Origin: Streptomyces viridiviolaceus
GTDB taxonomy: Bacteria > Actinomycetota > Actinomycetes > Streptomycetales > Streptomycetaceae
Direction of reading: 5' to 3'
Length of the DNA stretch: 64,000 nt
Assembly (NCBI RefSeq): GCF_014650995.1
Contig: NZ_BMWA01000019.1
Span: 105,798-169,797 of the forward strand
The stretch's first letter is position 1. Every line of letters starts with the position of its first letter. Below are positions 1 through 8,136 of the stretch, piece by piece. Made by a program: the position numbers and the translations under genes. The notes under the pieces are model-generated. The model saw only the letters and a list, made by a program, of their open reading frames with translations, had not been told where the DNA came from and ran no database searches.

Positions 1-302
1 ACAAGCCGCTCCAGCTTTCCCGGCGGCTCGGGCGGTTCCGGGTCGGCGTCCCACGCCCCGATCCGCAGCACACCGGCCGACCACCGCACGCGCAGCGCGG
101 CGGGGCCCTTCGTGTGGCGTACGGAGTTCGAGATCAGCTCGGTCGCGAGCAACTCGGCCGTGTCCACGAGGCGGATCAGGCCGTGCATGGTCAGGATCAG
201 CCGGAGGGTACGGCGGCAGATGGTGACGGCGCGCAGGTCGTTCGGGATGTACAGGGTGTACTCCCAGGGCTCATCGGAATCGCTGGCGGTGCTTTCAGGC
301 AT
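1..302 (-). CDS. ATP-binding protein of the anti-sigma/HATPase type (partial, runs off left edge)
   Basis: Reverse-strand reading from an ATG at 302 gives about 100 residues and stays open to the window edge, so the C-terminus is missing. The N-terminus is acidic and serine-rich, followed by W-E-Y-T-L-Y-I-P-N-D and the N-box-like segment T-E-L-I-S-N-S-V-R-H, which fits the small HATPase (RsbW/SpoIIAB-like) proteins abundant in Streptomyces. These usually stand next to an Scr1-type XRE regulator and a DUF397 protein, as here. The start is divergent from the XRE gene at 539. Kinase activity and partner cannot be judged from the fragment. Confidence 0.75.
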   Translation of the reverse strand, partial: MPESTASDSDEPWEYTLYIPNDLRAVTICRRTLRLILTMHGLIRLVDTAELLATELISNSVRHTKGPAALRVRWSAGVLRIGAWDADPEPPEPPGKLERL

Positions 303-538
303 GCGTGATCTCCTGTCGGGCGTAGGAAGGAAGTCCGGGAGGCGCGGCGATGGCGGGCGGTGGCAGTGCCGCAGCCGTCATGGCAGGACGGAGCGGTGCG
401 CTTCCGGAGCCCCGGCAATTCGCAGCGTGTGCGCCGCATCACCGACGGTAGGGCACTAATTTCTCCCCCTGCAACCCGCTGAGTAACCTGGCACCCGAAC
501 GTGGCACGAGTTCAAGGCTGTTGAGAACAGGAGGGCGT

Positions 539-1390
539 ATGGCGCCGAGGAGCCACCCCACCGCCCGGCAGATCCGCCTGGGAGCCGAACTGCGCAGGCT
601 GCGTGAGGCCGCGGGACTGAAGGCTCGCGATGTGGCAGCGTTCTTGAACTCGACGTCAGGACAGATGAGTCACGTCGAAGCGGGTATCGCGGCTGTCAGC
701 GCCAAGCGCATCCGCAGCCTGGCGGCGTATTACGGCTGCGCGGATGAGGCGCTGATCGACGCCTTGGTGGAAATGGCGGGCGACCGCACGCGCGGCTGGT
801 GGGATGAGTACCGAGGAGTCCTGTCCCCCGTGCACTTGGACGTCGCCGAGGCGGAGCACCACGCCACATTCCTCCGCGAAGTCGTCACCACCTATGTTCC
901 TGGGCTCCTTCAGACACCGGACTATGCCCGTGCAGTCTTCCGCTACATGAATCCAGAGCTTCTCGAGAGCGAGCTGGAGCTTCGAGTGGACCACCGGATG
1001 AGACGACGGGCTGTCATCACGGGTGACGAGCCGACTCCGTACACGACGCTCGTGCATGAGATGGCGCTGCGGATCCGCGTGTCCGACCGTCACGGCTCCC
1101 GCGAACAACTCCGGAAGATCCTGGACGAGATCGAGGAGGGTCACGTCACCGTACGCGTCATCCCAACCGACCAGGACGGGTTCGCCGGCGCCGGGGCTTC
1201 GATGATGTACCTGGGAGGCCCGGTGCCCCAGTTGGACACCGGGCTCCGTGATGCCCCCACCGGCGTCGTCTTCCTCGATGCAGAAGCCCAGCTGAAGCGG
1301 CTTCGAACACTGCTTCGCGAAGTTGGGAAGGCGTCGCTGGACCCCATCGCTTCGCGAGACTTCATCCACCATTTGACAAAGGAAATGTGA
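539..1390 (+). CDS. Scr1-type helix-turn-helix transcriptional regulator (XRE + DUF5753)
   Basis: The product of about 283 residues has an N-terminal XRE helix-turn-helix (roughly residues 10-70, with R-L-R-E-A-A-G-L-K and a recognition-helix region S-T-S-G-Q-M-S-H-V-E) and a C-terminal DUF5753 domain with the family signature Y-V-P-G-L-L-Q-T-P-D-Y-A. The ATG at 539 is chosen because an AGGAGG ribosome site lies just upstream; a TTG at 521 in the same frame is less likely. Regulators of this family usually pair with a DUF397 protein and an ATP-binding protein, both of which flank it, as in WhiJ-type developmental loci. The cognate target is unknown. Confidence 0.88.
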   Translation: MAPRSHPTARQIRLGAELRRLREAAGLKARDVAAFLNSTSGQMSHVEAGIAAVSAKRIRSLAAYYGCADEALIDALVEMAGDRTRGWWDEYRGVLSPVHLDVAEAEHHATFLREVVTTYVPGLLQTPDYARAVFRYMNPELLESELELRVDHRMRRRAVITGDEPTPYTTLVHEMALRIRVSDRHGSREQLRKILDEIEEGHVTVRVIPTDQDGFAGAGASMMYLGGPVPQLDTGLRDAPTGVVFLDAEAQLKRLRTLLREVGKASLDPIASRDFIHHLTKEM

Positions 1391-1398
1391 GGAGATCC

Positions 1399-1602
1399 AT
1401 GACCGAGGCCCTGTGTTGGCGTAAGTCCACCTACTCCGGTGGCGGCGAGGGGGATACCTGCGTCGAAGTCGCAACCCTGCCCAGCCGCATAGCCATACGC
1501 GACTCGAAAGCCCCTACGCAGGCCGCCCTCTCCTTTCCGACCGAAACCTTCGCCAACTTCATCGCGGCTCTCAAAGCGGACACACCACGCTCAACCACCT
1601 GA
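1399..1602 (+). CDS. DUF397 small protein
   Basis: This 67-residue protein has the DUF397 hallmarks: W-R-K-S-T-Y-S-G near the start, then C-V-E-V-A and an I-A-I-R-D-S-K segment. The ATG at 1399 has GAGGAG just upstream and begins 8 bases after the stop of the Scr1 regulator, so the two are co-transcribed. DUF397 proteins act with Scr1-like regulators in Streptomyces WhiJ-type systems, apparently modulating the regulator. A GTG at 1387 would overlap the regulator stop and is less likely. Confidence 0.88.
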   Translation: MTEALCWRKSTYSGGGEGDTCVEVATLPSRIAIRDSKAPTQAALSFPTETFANFIAALKADTPRSTT

Positions 1603-1690
1603 CCGCCCGTAGGACCGCCACACCGCCGTGCGATACCTTCACACACACGTTCTGATACAGGCGTTGCAGGTGTTATGAGGGGGAACACAG

Positions 1691-3229
1691 GTGCCGCACA
1701 GGCCGACGGACTGGCACATACTCGACCTGGACAAGGACCCGGCCCCGGGCGACCCGCACCGCATCCGCAAACTCGCCGGCACCCTGCACGACTTCGCCGA
1801 CGACGTGGCCGACGTCCTGCGCGACCTCAAGGGCATCGCCAAGGAGGACGAGATCCTCTCCTGGGCGGGCAAGACGGCGGACGTGTTCGCCGAGGAGTTC
1901 GAGGACGCCCCCAAGAAGCTGCGCAAGCTGAAGAAGTCGTACGACCTGGCAGGCGACGCGCTGGCCACCTTCTGGCCCGATCTCCAGGACGCCCAGGAGA
2001 AGGCCGACAAGGCGCTCCGCGACGGCCGCAAGGCACGCGAGGAACTCACCACCGCACAGACGGCGTTGAGCGGCGCCAACGACTGGGTCCGTACGGCGAC
2101 CGAGAAGGTGGACTCGTACGACCCCGCCAAGAACGGCGGCAAGGAAGTCCCCAAGCCGGACGAGGCCGACGTCCGCCGCGCCACCCGCGACGCCCAGCAC
2201 GCGAAGGCCCGCCAGGCCGCGGCCGAGCGCAACGTCGAGAGCGCGCAGAGCGCCCTCGACGCGGCCAAGAAACTGGCCGATCAGGCGAAGGGCCTGCGCG
2301 AGGACGCCGCCCGCCGGACGGTGACCAAGCTCAAGGAAGCGTCCGACGCCGGCATCCCGAACCGGCACTGGTGGGAGGAGATCGGCGACTGGGTCTCCGA
2401 CCACTGGGACGAGATCGTCACCGTCTGCAAGTGGGTCGTGGCCGTCGTCGGCATCATCGTGATGATCGTGGGCGGGCCGCTGGGGTGGCTGGTCTTCGCG
2501 GCGGCCCTGGTCGTGATGGCCGACACGATAAGAAAAGTCATCAAGGGCCAGGCCGGCTGGGGGGACCTCCTATGGGCAGCCCTGGACTGTATACCTGCCA
2601 CGAAGGGATTCACGAGCCTTGCCAAGCTCGGGAAGCTCTGGAAGGCGGGCGGACTGCGCGCCCTCGGTACCGGGTTGATGAACGGCATCGGCGGCGGACT
2701 GAAGAACATAGCCGAGTCACTTCGAGGAATGCGCCAGGGCTTGACAGGCCTCAGACAGGTCGACCGATGGCTACAGACCGGGGGAGCGCTGCGCCGCGCA
2801 CGTAGTGACCTCGACTTCGTCACCGAGTGGGCGGATGAAGCTTATGACGCCATCCGCTCCGCCGACGACATCGATAATGTCGCCAAAACCGCCGCGGAAC
2901 ACGGATTTTCCCGATCCGACATCGAACAGATCAAAAATCATCTCTTCCACGAGGAGCACCTCCTCGATAGTTACGGCGACGCTTATATGGCACGGTTCGA
3001 CGCAAATCCGCGCATCGCGGAAGCATGGCAGAGACTCAGCAACGGCAACCCGCACCCTGCCGACATCGATCTGCTTCGACACGAACTGCATGAGTCCAAC
3101 TACATGAAGACCACAGGAAACAAGAGCTACAGCACGGCTCATGGGGCGACGATCGACGCTGGATACACTTGGGACCAAGCTGCCGCAGCTCGCGACGGGC
3201 ACGGTCGACCGGTCACCGCAGAGGAATAA
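1691..3229 (+). CDS. Putative T7SS-exported polymorphic toxin-like protein (cassette A)
   Basis: 512 residues starting at a GTG with a G-rich ribosome site about 8 bases upstream. The N-terminus carries D-W-H-I-L-D-L then D-P-A-P-G-D-P-H-R-I, the same pattern as the protein at 19134 and typical of putative T7SS secretion-signal domains, followed by long charged helices (to about residue 240). A hydrophobic stretch at about 252-290 follows. The last ~130 residues are a separate domain with R463-H-E-L-H-E468, Y471-M472 and S-Y-x-x-A-H484, a pattern that could bind metal or be catalytic (inference only). Base composition drops noticeably in this C-terminal part. The gene 2 bases downstream is the natural immunity candidate. 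I do not recognise the toxin fold. Confidence 0.7.
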   Translation: MPHRPTDWHILDLDKDPAPGDPHRIRKLAGTLHDFADDVADVLRDLKGIAKEDEILSWAGKTADVFAEEFEDAPKKLRKLKKSYDLAGDALATFWPDLQDAQEKADKALRDGRKAREELTTAQTALSGANDWVRTATEKVDSYDPAKNGGKEVPKPDEADVRRATRDAQHAKARQAAAERNVESAQSALDAAKKLADQAKGLREDAARRTVTKLKEASDAGIPNRHWWEEIGDWVSDHWDEIVTVCKWVVAVVGIIVMIVGGPLGWLVFAAALVVMADTIRKVIKGQAGWGDLLWAALDCIPATKGFTSLAKLGKLWKAGGLRALGTGLMNGIGGGLKNIAESLRGMRQGLTGLRQVDRWLQTGGALRRARSDLDFVTEWADEAYDAIRSADDIDNVAKTAAEHGFSRSDIEQIKNHLFHEEHLLDSYGDAYMARFDANPRIAEAWQRLSNGNPHPADIDLLRHELHESNYMKTTGNKSYSTAHGATIDAGYTWDQAAAARDGHGRPVTAEE

Positions 3230-3231
3230 GA

Positions 3232-3552
3232 ATGGCTCACTCCTTTCTGTTGAAACTGACATCCAGCGGAGGGTCCCCCTATCTCTATCGAGCTCTTGTA
3301 GACGGAACCCGGGAAGCGTTCCTACTACTGGACGAAGAATCAGCATCCATTCACCTGGCGGACGCGCTCGGCAATCCACTGGGCGGCCTGCGAATGACTT
3401 TGCCCGAGGGAAACATCGAGGTACGAGAACACGAAGCAGATTCTGATTTCCAACTCGAAGCCGAGGATTTTAAGTTGATTGCCGCCCATCTCGGCGCTCA
3501 ATGGAGAAGGAAGGGTGAGGCACCAACCGAAGTCCGTAAATTCTTTGCCTGA
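3232..3552 (+). CDS. Candidate immunity protein for the upstream toxin-like protein
   Basis: 106 residues, starting 2 bases after the stop of the toxin-like gene; its ribosome site (GAGGA) lies inside that gene's last codons, which implies tight translational coupling. The sequence is predicted mixed alpha/beta, cytosolic, acidic, without signal peptide or membrane segment. Codon use is less GC-biased than the surroundings (AAA, TTG, GAT, ATT codons are frequent), as in the end of the toxin-like gene. Size, position and composition fit an immunity protein; no family was recognised, so the role is inferred from context alone. Confidence 0.6.
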   Translation: MAHSFLLKLTSSGGSPYLYRALVDGTREAFLLLDEESASIHLADALGNPLGGLRMTLPEGNIEVREHEADSDFQLEAEDFKLIAAHLGAQWRRKGEAPTEVRKFFA

Positions 3553-3587
3553 CCCTAAGACCCGACTCAGATAAAACAGGAGGCCTC

Positions 3588-4214
3588 ATGACCTCGACGG
3601 ATGTCATACCGGCTGGCTTGTCCCTTTCAGTCCCGGATTCATGGTGGGAGTTTGACATCCGTCCCGAGGGCCGTGAGGCGACCATCCGGAGTCTGGTTGA
3701 CGAGCGGGCGCGGGCCTTCCCTGAGCTGGCTCCTTACAGATCCGACCTGACCGCAATGCTCCGCAAAATGGCCAACGACGCCTACGAGTCGGGCGCCCTC
3801 TACATGGGCTGTATGGCAGAGAACTTCGACGGTGTACCGCTGTCTGCAACCGTCACCGTCTCCGCCCTGGGGGCACAGAACAAACAAGGCGCCACCCTGT
3901 CCACCGATCCCAGAGCCATCGCCGGAAGCCTGCGCACGATCAACCCTCGCCGAGAGGGCGACGCCTGGCGCAAGGTCACGACCGTCGACATCCCTGACGT
4001 CGGTACGGCCGCACGGACGTACGGGGTCGAGGACGTGCCCGTCGCTCAGGGCGACAGTCGTACCCTGCGCATGGTGCTGACCCAGACGTACATCCCCGTC
4101 CCGGGAACCACCGACCAGGTCGTCCTCGTCTCCGGGGCCAGCCCTGTGCTGGACCTGGCCGAGGCGTTCCACGACATCTTTGACGCTGTGACCAGCACTT
4201 TCCGTTTCGTCTGA
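3588..4214 (+). CDS. Cassette A accessory protein of unknown function (~208 aa)
   Basis: 208 residues with an AGGAGG site just before the ATG at 3588. No signal peptide or membrane helix. Its layout parallels the 210-residue product at 20898: an N-terminal P-x-x-W-x-x-x segment, a central part with a charged helix, a conserved-looking V-A-L/V-P-L-x-A-x-V strand region, and a C-terminal ending of the type L-F-D-A-V-x-x-T-F-R followed by 1-3 residues. Such proteins recur beside WXG100 genes in Streptomyces. A chaperone or export-adaptor role (in the manner of mycobacterial EspG) would suit the position, but this is speculation; no domain was identified. Confidence 0.6.
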   Translation: MTSTDVIPAGLSLSVPDSWWEFDIRPEGREATIRSLVDERARAFPELAPYRSDLTAMLRKMANDAYESGALYMGCMAENFDGVPLSATVTVSALGAQNKQGATLSTDPRAIAGSLRTINPRREGDAWRKVTTVDIPDVGTAARTYGVEDVPVAQGDSRTLRMVLTQTYIPVPGTTDQVVLVSGASPVLDLAEAFHDIFDAVTSTFRFV

Positions 4215-4238
4215 CTTGTTGAGTGGGGGCTTCAGGCC

Positions 4239-4589
4239 ATGGGCAAGGGCAAGAGCGACCTCGCGCTGCCGCTGACCGAGCTGGAGGACTACGGGCGTCG
4301 GCTGCGGTCCCTCAAGACGCGGCTGAACCACACCAAGAAGCTCTTCGAGTCCTACAAGGACGACATCGGCGACGGCAGCGTCAACGACGCCCTCGGCGAC
4401 TTCGAGTCCAACTGGGAGGACGGCCGCGAGGACATCACCCAGCAGCTCGACGCACTCGCCTCCATGTCGGACGCCGTCGTCCGCGAATTCAAGAAGCTCG
4501 ACGACGAACTCACCAAGCAGGTCAACGATGCCGTGAAGACGGAGGACAAGCGGGGCGGGAAGGGTGGCAAGGGCGGCGGTGACAAATGA
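4239..4589 (+). CDS. WXG100-like small helical protein (cassette A)
   Basis: 116 residues, almost wholly alpha-helical, with two helices flanking a turn region D-D-I-G-D-G-S-V-N-D-A-L in the place of the classical W-x-G, then F-E-S-N-W-E-D-G-R. The C-terminus is a basic, glycine-rich tail (G-G-K-G-G-K-G-G-G). Length, helix-turn-helix layout and position downstream of a T7SS-signal protein support the WXG100 superfamily. It is the counterpart of the 99-residue product at 18830; both contain F-x-x-N-W-x-D and end their helical part with a x-L-D-D-E-L motif. Expected to be a T7SS substrate or a partner of the long exported protein. Confidence 0.65.
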   Translation: MGKGKSDLALPLTELEDYGRRLRSLKTRLNHTKKLFESYKDDIGDGSVNDALGDFESNWEDGREDITQQLDALASMSDAVVREFKKLDDELTKQVNDAVKTEDKRGGKGGKGGGDK

Positions 4590-4673
4590 CGCGGCCGACG
4601 GCCCACGAGCCGGTGGACGCCGTGCGGCCTCCACCGGCGCCCGGGGCCGTGCGGCCCGGTCCGTCGGTGCGCG

Positions 4674-5717
4674 TCAGCGGTTCACCGACTGGATCTCCTG
4701 CACCGTCACGTCCTGTGTCGCGCCGAACGTGCCGTCGGGCAGGTCGCCGCCCTCGCCCGTCGTGCTCGTCCAGGAGATCTTCCAGGTGACGGTGGCCTTC
4801 AGCGGGTAGGAGTTCCCGGAGCCGGACGCCCGCAGGTAGGTGACGCCGCAGGGTGGCGTGTCGTTCGCCCTGCCCTTCTCGTACGGCTCGCCGATGCTGC
4901 CGTCGGCGTTGATCTCGCAGTCGCCGGAGGCGGGGTACGTCCGGGCGTCGCGCGTGCCGGGTTCGATGTGCAGGGAGACGGGCTCGGCGGTGGTGGTCGC
5001 CGACAGGCCCGTGCCGGGGAGGCTGGCGGTGACCGAGATCTTCTTGAACTTCGCCTTGTCCAGCCAGATCCAGGTCGGCAGATTCACCTTCGTCGTCTCC
5101 GCCGGCGCCATCTTGATCTCCGTGTCCGGGACGGGGAGTTCGTCGTAGGCGTACTCGGCGAGGACCTGCGGAGTGAGGGCGAGGGGTTCGTCGGGGGTGT
5201 CGCCGTTGTCCACCCAGAAGGGGGGCTTGTCGCAGGCGCTGGCCTCGGGGTCGTCCTTGCGGTTCGGGTTGACAACGGCTGCCCAGAACATGCCCTCGCC
5301 TTGTTTGTCGAGGTTGTAGTCCTTGTAGGGGTGTCCGTCCTTGTAACGGTGGTCCAGAGTGTCGCCCACGAAATCCCCGACACCGCCCAGGAACGGCAGA
5401 CCGTCGATGCTCCGCCACAACTTGACGGTCGCCTCGATCTCCTTCGGGGAGAAGGCGGGCTCGTACCAGCACGCTGGCGGCGTCCAGTTGGCGTCGGTGG
5501 ACGAGAGCGACCCGGTCTTGGCAGTGGTGCTGTTGCCGCTGACCGTTGTCTGCACCTTGGTCTGAACGTACATGGTGCGGCCGTTTCGACCGCCGTTCGC
5601 ATCCTTGCTCGTGCCACTAGTCGTGGTTCGATCTGCCCACGCGGCCGGCGTGGCCTGCAATGTGATCAACAGGGCCACGGCAGTGCCCAGCGCCGCGTGC
5701 CTGACTACGCGCTTCAC
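4674..5717 (-). CDS. Secreted 347-residue protein of unknown function (cassette A)
   Basis: Starts at a GTG (5717) that overlaps the stop of the lipoprotein gene by four bases (GTGA). A Sec signal peptide is clear: basic K-R-V-V-R-H, a hydrophobic core and an A-W-A-D cleavage region near residue 29. The mature part is rich in Trp, Tyr and Pro, with W-T-P-P-A-C-W-Y-E-P, K-V-N-L-P-T-W-I-W-L-D-K, T-P-P-C-G-V-T-Y-L-R and the C-terminal L-P-D-G-T-F-G...V-Q-E-I-Q-S-V-N-R. The product at 17294 is the same length and keeps all these motifs, so they are paralogues. Cysteine pairs suggest disulfides outside the cell. Function unknown; probably works with the co-encoded lipoprotein. Confidence 0.8.
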   Translation of the reverse strand: MKRVVRHAALGTAVALLITLQATPAAWADRTTTSGTSKDANGGRNGRTMYVQTKVQTTVSGNSTTAKTGSLSSTDANWTPPACWYEPAFSPKEIEATVKLWRSIDGLPFLGGVGDFVGDTLDHRYKDGHPYKDYNLDKQGEGMFWAAVVNPNRKDDPEASACDKPPFWVDNGDTPDEPLALTPQVLAEYAYDELPVPDTEIKMAPAETTKVNLPTWIWLDKAKFKKISVTASLPGTGLSATTTAEPVSLHIEPGTRDARTYPASGDCEINADGSIGEPYEKGRANDTPPCGVTYLRASGSGNSYPLKATVTWKISWTSTTGEGGDLPDGTFGATQDVTVQEIQSVNR

Positions 5718-6373
5718 GGCTGGCAGACCTCGCTTCCGCGCTCCGAGGTGCTCTTGGTCGTCTGCCAGACCCCCTTGTCGTTCTTCCTCAAGCGGTCGTT
5801 GTAGAGGACATACGAGTCCTTGGTCGCCTCGGTCACGTTGACCTTGTCGGTCTTGACGTCCTTCGTGTAGCCCTTCGACTCGTCGGCGCAGTAGGTGAGC
5901 CCGGCGGACCCGTCCTTGCTGAAGGTGACCTTGCGGTCGAAGTAGCGGACCGTCCCTGTCACCGTGACCCCGTCTTTGACGAAGCCGCTGATCCACTCCA
6001 CGGACCCGATGTAGGCCGAGTCCTTGCTGTAGAAGGCCACGGACTTGGACTTGGGGTCCTGCTTGCCGATCGCCTCGTCGATGGAGCGCAGGTATTCCGC
6101 ATTGTCCTTCAGTACGGCATCCGCCTTGGCGTCACCCGTGGTCTCGGGAGTGAAGACCAGGTTGTCGCCCTCTGGCAGGCTGACCGCCGGGCGGTCGACG
6201 GCTTCATCGATCGCCGTCGGCGAGGGTGACGCTGACGCCGAGGAGCCCGCGTCCGCCCCCGCGATCTCATCCTCCCCCGAGTCCCCGCCGTCGGATCCGC
6301 CACAGCCGGTCAGCAGCAGCGCCACCGCCGCCGTCAGGGCAGCCGCGGCTGCCGTCGTCGAGCGCGTGCGCAT
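5714..6373 (-). CDS. Lipoprotein of unknown function (cassette A)
   Basis: 219 residues with a lipoprotein signal: R-T-R-S, a hydrophobic alanine/leucine core and the lipobox L-L-T-G-C at about residue 23. A Ser/Ala/Asp linker follows, then a compact domain with several Tyr and one Cys pair, ending N-D-K-G-V-W-Q-T-T-K. The product at 16656 ends N-G-Q-G-V-W-Q-T-T-K and is colinear throughout. The gene lies immediately upstream of, and coupled to, the secreted 347-residue protein, in the opposite direction to the WXG100 and toxin-like genes of the cassette. Expected on the outer face of the membrane; role unknown. Confidence 0.82.
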   Translation of the reverse strand: MRTRSTTAAAAALTAAVALLLTGCGGSDGGDSGEDEIAGADAGSSASASPSPTAIDEAVDRPAVSLPEGDNLVFTPETTGDAKADAVLKDNAEYLRSIDEAIGKQDPKSKSVAFYSKDSAYIGSVEWISGFVKDGVTVTGTVRYFDRKVTFSKDGSAGLTYCADESKGYTKDVKTDKVNVTEATKDSYVLYNDRLRKNDKGVWQTTKSTSERGSEVCQP

Positions 6374-6438
6374 GAGAGTCGTACCTCCATGGGTGGGGGA
6401 TGAGTAACCGGGAGAAGGGAAAGCAGGGCGACGTCGGC

Positions 6439-6900
6439 TCAGCCCACCTCGTTCTCCGCCACCGCCTGTCCGTGGACCGTCACGTCGCCCCCGTAGAACA
6501 TCCCCGTGAAGACCGGGGAGTAGGTGAGCTGGACCTCGACCTCCACCTGCTCGGCGTCGGCCGCCACGCAGTGGGTCGCGGCGATGTCCGGGCCGGTCAT
6601 GTCCATCTCGCGGGCGAAGGCCTTGACCCTCGCGTCGCAGTTCTCGTAGTTGATCGGCGCGGGGCCGCCCACGTCGTCGTAGAGGGCCTCGCGGTCGATG
6701 TCCTGGGCGGCGTAGCGGGCCGCCTGTTCCGCGATGTCCGCCGCGCGCTCGCGCTTGGAGATGGACATGCCGCCGTCGATGACGAAGGCCGAGAGGGAGA
6801 GGAAGACCAGGGCGAAGACGATGACCGCGCCGGCACCCGACCCGCGGTCGTCCATCCGCGCGCGCCGGTCCGCGAGCCACGTGCGTACGAGGGCCCTCAC
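6439..6900 (-). CDS. TadG/TadE-like pilus assembly protein
   Basis: 153 residues, GTG start at 6900 overlapping the previous stop by GTGA. Near the N-terminus D-D-R-G-S-G-A precedes a single hydrophobic segment (A-V-I-V-F-A-L-V-F-L-S-L-S-A), the usual TadG/TadE arrangement with a membrane anchor and external C-terminal domain; I-D-G-G and two cysteines in the rest support a pseudopilin-like protein. It is the last gene of the minus-strand Tad operon that begins at 12968. Confidence 0.75.
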   Translation of the reverse strand: MRALVRTWLADRRARMDDRGSGAGAVIVFALVFLSLSAFVIDGGMSISKRERAADIAEQAARYAAQDIDREALYDDVGGPAPINYENCDARVKAFAREMDMTGPDIAATHCVAADAEQVEVEVQLTYSPVFTGMFYGGDVTVHGQAVAENEVG

Positions 6901-7325
6901 GCCGTCCTCCGGTACGGGTCCAGCGGGGAGCTGAAGCTCGCCGACAGCGTCGTGGGGATGTCCAGGCCGATCATGGCGAGGCCGCGTACCTCGCAGCTCA
7001 CCTCGACCGTGAAGAGCGTGTCGGGTTCGAAGCCCGCGCTCTTCTGGACGACCGAGACAGGGCCCGAGCAGACGTCCTCCAGGTTGGCCTCGGCAGCCTT
7101 GCGCGCCTCGGCCATCGCCGTGCCGTGGTCCTTCTGGATCGAGCCGGCGCGGGCCGCGTCCCGGGCCGCGCCGTCGAGCGCGCCGCGGCCGTCCACCAGC
7201 TGCCCGAAGGCGACGAGGACCAGGATGAAGAGGATCATCACCGGGGCGAGGATGACCACCTCGACGGTGGACAGGCCCCGGTCGTCGGCTCGGCACAGTC
7301 GGGCCCTGATACGGGCGGGGACCAT
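6897..7325 (-). CDS. TadE-family pilus assembly protein
   Basis: 142 residues. D-D-R-G-L-S-T-V-E-V-V-I-L-A-P leads into one transmembrane helix, the TadE motif with the conserved glutamate at the start of the hydrophobic segment. The external domain has two cysteines (C-S-G and V-S-C-E). The ATG at 7325 directly abuts the stop of the upstream TadE gene, and its own stop overlaps the start of the next gene, so the three TadE/G genes form one translational unit. Confidence 0.82.
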   Translation of the reverse strand: MVPARIRARLCRADDRGLSTVEVVILAPVMILFILVLVAFGQLVDGRGALDGAARDAARAGSIQKDHGTAMAEARKAAEANLEDVCSGPVSVVQKSAGFEPDTLFTVEVSCEVRGLAMIGLDIPTTLSASFSSPLDPYRRTA

Positions 7326-7796
7326 CTAGTTCTCCCCCTCCTGCACGAACCGTTCCACCGGCCCCACCGACTGCGCGTGCACCGTCAGGTCCAGGCCCGG
7401 GAACACCGTCGGGATCCGGGCCGTGATCTCCACGCCCACCGTGTCCTGCTCCGGCTGGAGCATGGTCACGTCCGGCGACAGGACCAGCTGCGGGCCGAGC
7501 TGCTGGATGTAGCTGTCGACCACGTCCCGTGCCTCGCCCCGCCAGCCGCCGGGCTGGTCGTGGGCCGTCGCACGTGCCTTGCGCGCGCCCGCCTGGGCCG
7601 CCGCCTGGGCCACGTGGTCGGCGAAGAAGTACAGCGCGAACTGCACGGTCGCGAAGATCATGAAGAACAGGACCGGGGTGAGCAGCACGAACTCGATCGC
7701 GGTCATGCCGGAATCGCCGCGCGTGGCCGCCGCCTTCCGCGCGGCCTCCACCCTGCGGCGCACTCGTCCGAGCACGCGTGCCGGCATCCCCGTCAT
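7326..7796 (-). CDS. TadE-family pilus assembly protein
   Basis: About 156 residues from the ATG at 7796; an in-frame ATG at 7787 is also possible. Basic N-terminus, then G-D-S-G-M-T-A-I-E-F-V-L-L-T-P, the TadE signature with glutamate entering the membrane helix, followed by an external domain without cysteines. Located between the Flp-like pilin and a second TadE gene. Two TadE proteins plus a TadG-like one suggest a heteromeric minor-pilin complex, as in other actinobacterial Tad loci. Confidence 0.8.
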   Translation of the reverse strand: MTGMPARVLGRVRRRVEAARKAAATRGDSGMTAIEFVLLTPVLFFMIFATVQFALYFFADHVAQAAAQAGARKARATAHDQPGGWRGEARDVVDSYIQQLGPQLVLSPDVTMLQPEQDTVGVEITARIPTVFPGLDLTVHAQSVGPVERFVQEGEN

Positions 7797-7819
7797 CCCC
7801 GTCAACGCCGTACGTACGG

Positions 7820-8071
7820 TCAGCAGGTCTTGCCCGCGTCCGCGCCCTTGATGCAGTCGCCGACCTTGTTGGCGCCCTCGCTCAGCGCGGCGTTGATGAT
7901 GGCCGCGACCACGCCGACGATCGCCACGACGACCGCGGAGATGATGACCCACTCGACCGCGGACGCGCCTCGGTCCAGTTCGCCGGAGCGGGCGCGCTCC
8001 ACGCGGGCCTGCAGGAAGGTGACCAGGAAGTCCACGGCCGGGATGCCGGTGCGGAAGTTCCGTCCGTTCAT
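7820..8071 (-). CDS. Flp-like pilin precursor
   Basis: 83 residues from the ATG at 8071. A charged N-terminal part ends in D-R-G-A-S-A-V-E-W-V-I-I-S-A, with the glutamate at position +5 or so of a single hydrophobic helix and a short polar tail with two cysteines (C-I-K...K-T-C). This is the arrangement of Flp/type IVb pilins of Tad systems, although the leader (about 37 residues) is long and the prepilin peptidase cleavage glycine would be the one in R-G-A. No dedicated prepilin peptidase gene is present in the window. Confidence 0.72.
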   Translation of the reverse strand: MNGRNFRTGIPAVDFLVTFLQARVERARSGELDRGASAVEWVIISAVVVAIVGVVAAIINAALSEGANKVGDCIKGADAGKTC

Positions 8072-8136
8072 GGTGGGTTGTCGTCCTCTCGGATTGGTTC
8101 TGGGAGCGTTCGTAGCTGGGGCAGCCGGTGACCGGG

